Shown piece after piece: positions 36,356-46,123 of a stretch of DNA of 64,000 bases. Positions within the stretch are counted from its first letter, which is position 1. Every line of letters begins with the position of its first letter. The stretch is from Mariannaea sp. PMI_226 (lineage: Eukaryota > Ascomycota > Sordariomycetes > Hypocreales > Nectriaceae), in contig JANFOG010000009.1 of the NCBI GenBank assembly GCA_024336345.1, positions 124,001-188,000 of the forward strand, written 5' to 3'. The notes below the pieces were generated by a model that saw nothing but the letters and a program-made list of their open reading frames with translations, ran no database searches and was not told where the DNA came from. The translations under genes were made by a program, and so were the position numbers.

Positions 36356-39300
36356 TTATTCTAAAAACTCCAAAAGTTTCTAGGGGAACTGTCAGTGATT
36401 CACCATTTTGAGAAAGGCAATGAAGAGGACCAACCTTCCACCGTTTTTCGTCTACATTCTTGGATTTCGGCTCCGACGTAGCGAGAGACTCAGAAATCAA
36501 CCTCAGTTTATCCATTTGCACCCATTGAACGTACTGGAACATGAAAATCAACACGTATTTCTCAATACTGAAAGGCTTGCTCGTGCGCATGGGAGGTCTC
36601 ACCGATTCAATGGAATCGTTGACAATGTACCTGATCACTTCAACGTCTTGTTTCTGCCCAATGCGATGAACGCGGTCAACTGCTTGGGCTTCCGCCATCG
36701 GGTTCCATACGGGCTCAACAATGTGAACTGAGTTCGCAGCAGTAAGATCAATCCTTGTCTAATAGTTAGCAAGACCTATATCGACATGTCACGGCTGGGG
36801 AGGTAGCACCCTTCACCGGCAGCTCCCATGCTCGCCAATATGATGTTGCAGCTCGTATCACGGCTGAATGTCTCCAGAGCTTCTTTGCGCTGCCACATTG
36901 ATGACTGTCCGTCAATGCGACAGAACTTCAAGTCGATATTTCCAAGAGCAATCCCAATATGGTCTAGCATCTTTGTCCAGTAGCTGAATATTACACTAGG
37001 TAGACAGAGTTAGATAGTTCAACCGAAATGATACGGGTAGACGGAAGGCAGTGGGTTGATACCTTTTGGGGGGGTTTGCCAGCTGCCCAGGCCTCCCCTG
37101 CCTGTCCAAGATATTCCGAAGGAGTGCCTCTACTTTTGCGGATGGAGGGTACTGTGGTCTCAAAGGATTCATCTGTGAAGATTGAGATGGTGTGATGCCG
37201 TCGCCATCCCTAGTTGCCATAGACTCGCCCATACTACACTTCGGACACGGTATCTGGCTCTCCGAATTTCGCGATCTCGCCACGCAGCTTCCGCAGAATA
37301 TATGGCCACATCCTAGCACCTCAGTAGCCGACTCTATAGTGCTCATTTCTTCGATCTGGCAACGGCAGGAGACGCAAAGTTTGATACTGGATTCGAGCAT
37401 TTTCCAAGTAAGTGCGCTCTCATCTCGATTTCTCCAAGCCGTCAGGGCAGACTCCGGCAGGAGGGCTTCTCCATGGTCGCAGATGAGGCGAAGCATGGAA
37501 ATAAGGACTAATATATTGTTGGCCGCCTTCTTCTTGGATGTCCTACTGAGACCGGCATTAAGGTATGAGAAGCGCTTGAAGAACTCGTATAGTCGTCTGT
37601 CGTTACGGCTCATCTCAACACGCTCCACGAGTTCTGTCTTCTGAGGTAGATTGAGCATCAATCCACCGTCTGCTTTTGTTCTGCGTAGGCAAGTTGCAGC
37701 CACCACTTTCCTGAGTAGTAGCAGGCCTCCATTTTCCCCCTTCCTAATTGGCTCATCTAAATAGTGATTGAAGGAATCTCTATTTTCGAAATGAGGCACC
37801 CTGATGAAGGCTAATAGAGCACCGAAATCATCCAGGTAGTTTTGGATTGGAGTTCCAGTGAGACACCATCGGAACTCGGCTTGTAATTTACACACGTCTG
37901 TGAATACCTTGGATGTGCGGTTTCGAATCTTGTGTGCTGTCCATAGCCATTTTAGTATATTCCTTGGAGGTATTGAGGGCAGAAAATGAAGGGGCACCTT
38001 CGTCAAGGACTATCCTAGCCCACCTGTGCTGAAAGAGGAGTGGATTTTTAAGTCCATCAGATCTGATTGTGTCGTATGTTGTCAATACTATATCATAACG
38101 TTCAATATCGCGCCAGACATCATGGCGAGTTGGGCCGTGGTACGTGACCCAGCGGATTTTCTCTGGATGAATGTGACTAAACGATGCGTCAATATAGGTG
38201 AACAGTTGTCCCCTTGCCCTAATAAATTGCAGCGTGTCCTCGAGCAAAAAAGATGACCTACGTTTTGATTTGTTTCTCCCACCCGTAGATGGCTGTAATT
38301 GATTAGCACTTTTACCATGAGAGTACTGGTAACTAGTCGACGAGCTTCTTACTTGACTTTGGCGTAACAAGAAGTGTCGCTTTTGGGAGGTCCTGGCTTA
38401 AATTCGTATTTTTATCCCTGATGTCGAGAGAATAACAAATGAGTGAGAGCATCGAGAGCGTCTTTCCCAGGCCCATCTCCTTAAAAGATAAGTTAGCTAT
38501 TGCATTCGCTCCCGCAATTTATCTGGGATCGGCTGTGAAAGGCCCTGCATACATCTGCAAGGACACCACCCCCAATTGGCGGGGGGCGAGTCGTTGTGAA
38601 CTTCTCTGTTATGATATCTTGATAACTATATACGGTGCCGAAAATTTAGAAACAACACAGCGGAAGACAGCAAGAGAGGTTAGGAACAACCATACCGGAT
38701 TACTCCATTCGGACTTTTGAAAGGCGTCCACATAGTTGGAAACTGTGCATCATCATAAATGCCTGCTTCTTTCTCTGTCATCATGACGAGTGCCTCAATC
38801 TGATGTCTGACATGGTGGTGAAGTTGGCATATGACCCTGGGAACCTTTAAATAGTGACAGATGGAGCATACCTTTTCAATTTTGTGACTAGCCGTAGACT
38901 CGGTTCGATAGTCGTCACAGGTCCATTAATTTTGTAGGCCGTGTTGAAAATTTTGAAGATTTGGCCCTGCTCATGTTCCTGAAGCGCGTCTCGCATTGCA
39001 CCAAATCTGGCTTCCCTTCCTGCGCAGCAGGTGTATGTCTGAAGCTCCTCTATTTCAGGCATAACTTGGCCTGGTGCGAGGAGGTAATGGGGATTCACGT
39101 ACTTGACAGCTCTATTGAACTCAGTAGCGCCGGGGTGCTGGAGGTACAGTTCACCGTTTCCAAGAATGTCTGCAACTTGGTCTTTCTGCTGGAAGGCTCC
39201 GTATACAATGATCCTAAGAGAGCAGAATCTCACGTAGTCTGACTGATATCCGGCGGCTTCTTTTGTCGCAAATACTTTTTGCCTTTTCGCGCATATGGTG

Positions 39301-39942
39301 GCTGTTAGAGTGATGGCGCACTCGCTGACCAAGCGAGATAGTGCTTCAGACACTACGATTGCTATGAGCTGAGTCGAGCCCTCCATATATGCCCTCAACA
39401 GTATGCCGTCGAAATCAAGCGTTACAGGCGCACATTCTGTAGGTAGCTTTGAACCTCTAGCACACGTAGCCTGCACTAAAAGCTTGGGTTTTGTTAGCCA
39501 AATCGTAATACCAAGAACAACCATGCAGGTAGAATCGTACCAAGCCAAAGCACACATCATATCCTTCAACGGGAGTCATAGCATTAGACGAGATATCATC
39601 TGAAGTTGCGACGCGTAGCGTGGTGAGTCCCATATCATTTGCACTGTTGGGAGGGGTAGCGATCGTCTTGGTGGCCGCCTCTTGGCGTGGAAGCTGGTCA
39701 TTATCGTCATCATCATCAGATATCTCAATGTATATTGCTCTTGATTCAGCGGGAGAGCTGACGGGCCCAGTTTCGATCATAGGTTCGTCCTGCATGCGAT
39801 GTTGATGAAGCGCATGGCCAAGGATCGACGTTGAGCCCCCTGATGGTGCATCGGCTGCTTTATCTTTGCGATGCGCTGCCTTCTTAGCCACAGGGGCTTC
39901 CCCCCCTGCTGCATAAGGTCGTTTACCAGACCTCAGGAACAT
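36356..39942 (-). CDS. SNF2-family ATPase with RING finger (Rad5/Rad16/HLTF type)
   Basis: Chromatin-remodelling or DNA-repair ATPase, probably also a ubiquitin ligase. Twelve exons on minus: 39541-39942, 38872-39470, 38696-38806, 38553-38625, 38353-38479, 38262-38292, 37998-38218, 37063-37936, 36810-36995, 36603-36753, 36435-36533, 36356-36379. Total 965 aa with every junction in phase. Motif I is GGVLADEMGLGKT (Lys401), split by intron 4; motif II is LDEAH (about 519-523), split by intron 7; motif III is LTGTPIQN. The RING (about 709-755, CVSC to CPKC) sits between the helicase lobes, the Rad5/16 layout. The second lobe has VIFSYWTKMLDHIG, the IDLTAANSVHIVEP strand and DRVHRIGQ. The last exon encodes only KLLEFLE. 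The N-terminus has an acidic patch (ISDDDDDNDQ), a basic start, and a region around 170-330 not recognised as HIRAN. Exon 6 (31 nt) and intron 6 (43 nt) are unusually short. It is divergent from the NLR gene. Confidence 0.92.
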
Positions 39943-40403
39943 GGGAATGAGGACTAAAAGTGATTGCTAGTTGAAAGGACGAAAGAAAGGAAGATCGCAA
40001 TAGCTGTCGGCCGTGGGGAGTTCATGGCCGAAGCCGATAGAGCGAAGGGGACATACTAGCAACAGAAGGGCTTGCACATATTTCATTTCAGCACGCGTTG
40101 CAACCTTTCCTGACTTGGATGGCATCTTTCCAGACCTGAAACGAGAGGCAGTGTTGGTTGGGATGCGTTGGTATTCGCGAGAATGGACCCAGGGCGGCTA
40201 TTCTGGACTGCTAATTGGCCCTGTCCTTGCCTGACCGAATTTATCGAGCCGTTTTGGGGAACCTGTTGGTCTTAGTCGGCGTACAACTCGTACGTATTCA
40301 AGGCTGCGCCCCTTTTCAGGTTAATTCGATGTTGGACACAATGGATAGCACATTGGCTGTGTACTCTCGGAGTTCCCGAGGCCTCGTTTTCTAACCATAA
40401 CTC
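39943..40403. promoter_or_regulatory. 461-bp shared promoter of the SNF2/RING and NLR genes
   Basis: It separates the start codons of two head-to-head genes, so both core promoters must lie here. It contains one ACGCGT (40093-40098), the MluI box recognised by MBF-type cell-cycle and DNA-damage regulators in fungi. A link to the Rad5-like gene would make sense but rests on a 6-bp match. No clear TATA box is seen. Confidence 0.6.
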
Positions 40404-43400
40404 ATGACCAACTCACCATCCTCAACGCCACAAAGCATAACAGCCATCTCTCCCTCTAGAAACTCCAACATGTCAAGTACCAGTCCAGCACAACAGGCAT
40501 TTGAGCAAGCTTTGCAGGCATTTCGGAATAAGGTCCAGAATCCCGCTCTATATGAGGAGATTTTGAGAACAACAACAATCGTTGACGTATACAAGGAGAC
40601 AGCCAAGATCCAAGCGAGGCTGGCACCGGAGGGTAAGCTGCGGCACTTGGCAAGGATAAAACCTTTTCTAGACAGGATCTCAGCATACGCAACGGTGATC
40701 GATACCTTCGCTCAAGCAAAGCCTGAGTTGCTGGCCGTGATATGGGGTCCTATCAGACTCATCCTGCTATGGTCGAGTCAGATCAGCACTGTCCTTGAAA
40801 AGGTTGCTGATACACTGGTGAGCATTGGAAATGCCCTGCCACAGTTTGCCACAATGTCAGAGACATTCACGGCCAGCGAAGTTGTGAAGGCAGCATTAGT
40901 TTTATTCTATGAGGACATACTGGACTTCTATGGCATCACGCTTGATTTTTTCCGCAAGACGCGTAAGTTTCATCGTACCGAGGAAAATATTTGGCGTTGA
41001 GATGAGTCCAACTTTAACCTTCTGATTAATAGGTTGGAAGCAGTTTTTTGATATTATTTGGCCCAAGTATCAGAAGCAGATCGATGCTGTGGTCGCCAAT
41101 CTCGAGAAGCACTCCTCTCTGATGCGAACTGAGGTCACGTTCCTGGACATAAAAGAAGCAAGGGAGGCCCGTGTTAGATCTTACGAGCACTTCACCAAAG
41201 CAGAGGCCGCCCAGGAGCTCCAGAAGTATTTCAGTTTGAAGTCCCGTGTGTCTCCAAATCTGCAGGATGATCGGCTGGACTGGTTGCGCAATAGGTCTGT
41301 CTCTGGCTGTGCGACATGGTTATTCCAAGATGAGAGATTTGTCGAATGGCTAGACACCTCAAAGGCTGGAAGTGTTTGGCTTTGGCTGCAGGGTATCCCA
41401 GGAGCAGGCAAGACCTATCTAACAGCTGCAGCAATTGAACACATGAGAGAACAACATCGAGTTCTCTTCGCATTCGTGGCCCACGCAAATAAGGGTAGCC
41501 TTTTGGCGCTCTCGATTATCCACTCTCTCATGTTCCAAGCTGCTGAGGATGACAAGGGCTTCCGGTCCGTGCTGATTGAGGCAAAAGAGCGTGAGGTTCA
41601 AGGCAACACAGGCTATGCGGCAGATTTGTTGAAGACTTTTCTCGTATCAGCGGGCCCTGTATACATAATAATTGACGGGATCGACGAGATGGAGTACTCC
41701 GAACGCCATATTGTCTTGCAGCGATTAGGCGAGATATCTAAGGATTGCGCAGATCTACGGCTCCTCATATCAAGCCGAGCCGAGGCCGACATTTCAAGGG
41801 TGCTCCTGCAGAAGGCCACGACCATTCGAGTCGATGAAGGGAATTCGGGGGGGATCCAGACTTACGTGGATAAAAGGTTTCAAGATTGGATGAACAGTCA
41901 CGAATTCAATCAAGAAACGAGGCTGGAGTTTCTCAATTTTATTTCACCGTTATCAGCCAAAGCAAAGGGTAAGTTTCGATTGAAAGATCCAATGGAAAAT
42001 GCTTGAATCCCATGATAGCCCTTAGTTGACAGCGATAATAGGTATGTTCCTATATGCAAGAATTGTCCTAGATGACTTGGAGCAAATGAACAGCATTGGG
42101 GAGATTCGAAGTGAGCTCAAAGCATTGCCAAACGACCTGGCGGACGCGTAAGTCTTCCGCGGATGATCAAGAATGCATTACCTGACCAATGGTACACAGA
42201 TACCACCGTATTTTCCTTAGGATAAACAATCTAAAGCCACAACTTCGAGCCAAGTGTCGAAAAGTACTAGGCTGGATTGGATGTGCACCAGTCCCCCTGA
42301 CGACACTTGAGATGGAGCAGGCGTTGTCCGTCGACCCAGGATCCCAGGATGAAGCCGACCAACCACCACAGCTCATTGTAAATATCAGCTTCGTACAAAT
42401 GTGTGGTCCTATAATTGAGGCTGTGGACGAGGAACTACAATTCGTTCACTTCACGGTGTATGAGTACGTGCCAGATATTTACTTTCCCCTGAGAGGGGTC
42501 CTGAGACTAACATAAGTGCAGGTATATATTCAGCAAAGATATTCAGAGCTATATTGATCAGGCAACTGCCACTCAAGAACTCACTTCAACCTTTCTAGCC
42601 TACCTGAGCTTGACTATCATGGACATTGATCTTGATGATGAAGATATCAATGGCAACATACTCACCGGGAAATATCGACTTTTTAACTACGTAAGCTCCT
42701 TTTGGCCTACCTTGTTTCACCGTGCAAGCGAAAGCCGCTCTGGTTCAGACGACCTGAAAACGTTGCTAGAGAGAGTATTGCAAAGAGGTAGAAACCACCA
42801 TTTTAAAAGCGACACTGAAAATTCAGAGACGTTTGATGAGAATATTTACCGGCGAAATACATCGCCAGAAACTCTCACAATGATATGCAAGACATTCCAG
42901 TTTCATTTGAACGACAAACGATGGGACTGGAACTGGGACAACAGTAAGTTGTATCCCATACATGCACTTTTTAGTAAGATAATAACACATAGCGACCTGT
43001 CTCTCAGGCAATTCCTGGATCAACTTTGATCCTCTGAATACTTCTCAATTGTTACTTCGCATCCAGGAACAGCATGAGACTCTCTCCCTTGATCTAGAGC
43101 ATGCAAAAACAATGCAAACCCAATACGGCTCCCGTCTGTTTAGATGCACATATCTGTTTTGTGAGCACGACTACCGGTGGTTCGAAACATTGAAGGATAG
43201 AAATGCTCATATCAACAATCACGGAAAGCCATGGAAATGCTCAGTGGTCAACTGTGATTTTTCCACCATTGGCTTTTCTTCCAAGGCTAGACGCGACAAA
43301 CACTGGTTAAAGGTTCATTTGCCAGCTCCAAGCCAGCTTACCGATGATTTTGACAACCTTGACGTGACCGAAGCCCAGCCTATGCTCTTTGCGCTCGTCA

Positions 43401-44203
43401 TCGAAGATGACGCCGATGGCACCAGGCGTCTACTCTCATGCCCAGGCGGGAAAAAGCTCAAGCCGGAGGTCATCGCCTCTGCTAGGGGCATTGCGGCCAA
43501 AAAGGGCTCCCTGGCAATAACTCAGATTCTTGCCCCTGAGAATGAGACATACGCACCTCAACCTATTATAACCTCTGCCATCCGGAGTAAAGATGTCGAG
43601 TTTGCCGGGTGGGCCATCTCCAAGGCAAACCCAGAGGATTGTGTCAAAATTATGAAAGCCGCGCTTGGAACCAACTCAGAGGAGATATACACCTTGTGGG
43701 AAGACTACCTGCTCGAAAGCACACGGTTAAAGTCGTGGCAGAGGCTCATCACAGAAACATCCATATTCTGTCGACCGCTATTTGCCGACGTAAAAGGCAA
43801 TCCCATGAAAGAAGACCGGATAAAACACACATTAAGAAAGTTTGAAGGCAGAATGCCCCCCAGCACTTTAGGATCCATTCTGCTTAATGTCGCTAGGTCA
43901 TGTTGCTCCCTTTCTTTGGTACAGGAGTTACTGGCCTTAGGTGCTCCCATCGACTATCCAAATAGCCACGGTGGAAGGGGAATGACAGCGCTGCACGTAG
44001 CCGCAAAAAAGACTACTAAGGAAGCTGCCCTGCTCTCGAAGTATCTCATACTCAAGGGAGCGTCCACATATTCCAAAGTGCCAGGCTCCTATGATTTAGG
44101 GGATGAAAAGGGTGCTAGGGGGATTGCCACATGGGTAGGCATGACATGGGAGGAGTTGCGAGAACAGTATGCGCGGTCGTCAAAGACTATTGTTTTGGAT
44201 TAA
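40404..44203 (+). CDS. NLR-like STAND protein: helical N-domain, NACHT, C2H2-like fingers, ankyrin-like end
   Basis: Probable fungal innate-immunity or incompatibility receptor. Six exons: 40404-40962, 41033-41968, 42042-42147, 42200-42463, 42522-42943, 43008-44203; introns 52-73 nt, all phases closing, 1160 aa. Residues about 20-270 are an alpha-helical N-domain of the kind that precedes NACHT in many fungal proteins (resembles DUF7708, with WGPIRLILLWSS). NACHT: Walker A GIPGAGKT at 307-314 (Lys313), Walker B VYIIIDGIDE around Asp401, then LLISSR as sensor. Winged-helix-like segment follows (GMFLYARIVLDDL, VLGWIGCAPVPLT, VHFTVYEYIF). Exon 6 starts with two C2H2-like fingers (CTYLFC...HINNH and CSVVNC...HWLKVH). 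The end holds one or two ankyrin-like repeats (GMTALHVAA, YLILKGAS). Ligand and effector output are unknown; no HET, patatin or HeLo domain is fused to it. Confidence 0.9.
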
Positions 44204-44654
44204 TGGGCTACCAGAAACGAAAAGCTCAAGTTTGCCTCGAATGATCGATTTCCTTTTATTCATTCGACGCCATTTAGTCACCACTAGAGACATTTGCAAA
44301 CCACTATGTTGCTGGTATCGGTTTTCATAAAATAACGGGCTCATTTCCCTTCATATGACCCACCAAATGATACCCATTGGAGAGATTCTTTCCCTATATC
44401 ATGTTATTGACTGTTAGGGTAAAATGCTCTCAAGTACATTATATAACCATAGTTCCAGGAGGTGCATAGCCTCGAAACCAAGGCGTATTCCATAATCTGC
44501 TTCTGAGATCTATTCACCATTTGAACAACCTATATGCATCTTCATATTGATATCACGGGGCTTGGTCTACTTGACAGTGTATAGTATTAGTCGCTATTGT
44601 ACACGTGGCTAGGGATAGTAGCGTACTTGTTCCCAGCAATTAACCACTGGGCGA
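44204..44654. other. intergenic, convergent gene ends
   Basis: 3' regions of the NLR gene (+) and the small secreted protein gene (-). It is AT-rich and no gene is seen. Confidence 0.65.
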
Positions 44655-45122
44655 CTAGCTTCTGTCCGCAAAGCATTTTGTAGCCGCGTCATCAATGATA
44701 GACTTGATCTTCTTGCCGTCGCTCCTGAGGTTATAGGTGCATGATCCGCCTCTGTCAAGGGTGATGGTAACTTTCAAGCTGCCGTCCGTATTGCTGTCAT
44801 ACGTATAGGTATAGTGCGTGTTCAGCTTTTCGCTACCGTCTCCTACATTAGGTGGACGCACGGCAGAATTTCCTTTTCCGTGGCAGTTCGAATCTGTACC
44901 ACCAATTACACTGCCAACGACGCAGGCAGCGCTATCAAATATATTGCTGATGAAGTTGCCGTCCTTGCCACCACCAAACAGTGACTTTCGCTGCACCTGA
45001 GTCAATGTCAGCAGAGAAGAGACTACACATTTGGCACAAGGGAGAGTTGATAAACTTACAGGAGATGCTATCACGGTACTAGCCAGACACACAGCAGCAG
45101 TGACAAATGGCGTGGTCTTCAT
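44655..45122 (-). CDS. small secreted cysteine-containing protein, unknown family
   Basis: Model: exon 1 45060-45122, intron 44997-45059 (63 nt, GTAAGT..CTCAG), exon 2 44655-44996; 134 aa. Residues 1-20 are a signal peptide (MKTTPF then a VTAAVCLASTVIAS core), so the product is probably exported. The mature part has four Cys, possibly two disulfides, in AACVVG, SNCHG, SCTYN and TKCF. It also has a Gly/Ser-rich start, a Tyr/Thr strand (THYTYTYDSN) and an alternating strand (GSLKVTITL), suggesting a small beta-rich fold. The intron is a multiple of three without stops, so retention would add 21 residues with two more Cys. I do not recognise the family. Position between an NLR and a HET gene is suggestive only. 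Confidence 0.7.
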   Translation of the reverse strand: MKTTPFVTAAVCLASTVIASPVSLSTLPCAKCVVSSLLTLTQVQRKSLFGGGKDGNFISNIFDSAACVVGSVIGGTDSNCHGKGNSAVRPPNVGDGSEKLNTHYTYTYDSNTDGSLKVTITLDRGGSCTYNLRSDGKKIKSIIDDAATKCFADRS

Positions 45123-46123
45123 TCTGCACACGAATAAGGTGGTACTTGTAGGATCTGACAAGATAACAAGGCAGTAAATACTTTTTTTCTTGACTTGTGA
45201 GACGGCGCTGAATGACTTCTTGAACTGTTGCTTTGAAGCGATGCTGTTTAGCCAAAAAGGGAGTCCACAGTACTTATACTTGAACCAAAACTACAGTTTC
45301 AATGCGACTAGGCGTTCTCAATTGCCATTGCGGTGACGTAGGCCATTGTGCAAATCGCTTGGATTCCATTCCATAAGCGACGAGGGAGTCTAATTAGATG
45401 TCTCAAATAGTTAACTTAGCATATAAATCACATTTACCCGATCTGCCGATCTGTAGGTAGTAGCGGGGGCAGATAATTTGGCCTAACTTGTAGTGCGCTG
45501 GCCGTCAAGTACGTCGCAAGATTATTCATTGACTCTATAACTATTTCATTAGAAGAAAAAAAATTTTCACTCATGTCATCATGAATACGTTAAACAAAGA
45601 GTAGAGGGCCGTAATTGAAGACGCAATGATCTACGGACAGGGATGCCTGTGTTCAAAACATCTGTGCATGGTCAATAAACGCTCATGGCCATCTCAATAT
45701 TCTCTACATTCCAATCCACATACCTAGATATTCCTTATACAAGGAATTCGTACCCGGTTATCCCTCACTAGTAATCAATTACATATTAGCTGAGCTACTA
45801 GGTATCCGTACGGAGTAGTCTGGAGAACAATGCATCAAGAAACAACCTGGGTGTACAGACTAGAAGTAGGCAACATCGTCGCATTTGGGGGCCAGATCTA
45901 AAACGAATCAAATCGCTGCAAGTTACGAAGAAAGTGGGCCACACATACGGTAATTTAGGTAGGTAAGCAAGTAAGGTATCCATCACAAGGTCATGGATAT
46001 CATGATGTTGGCTGTAACACCTCACGTTGTTTGGTTTTTTAAATAAAACAAAAAAAAAAAAGACTCATTAGCTATCCAAAGCGACTATCTAGACGCAGTG
46101 GACAGCCATTTGAAGTCCTGAAC
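45123..46123. promoter_or_regulatory. 1-kb shared upstream region of secreted-protein and HET genes
   Basis: The two flanking genes are divergent, so this holds both promoters. It is AT-rich with several A/T runs (45555-45564, 46047-46061) and a TACGGAGTA element near 45810-45818. No gene is seen inside. Confidence 0.55.

Noticed and set aside
36534..36602. A 35-nt intron ending at the first CAG after the GTGAGA donor in the SNF2 gene
   Set aside because: It is too short and would put TATTGA out of frame. The 69-nt intron gives the conserved SIES-YVQWVQ junction.
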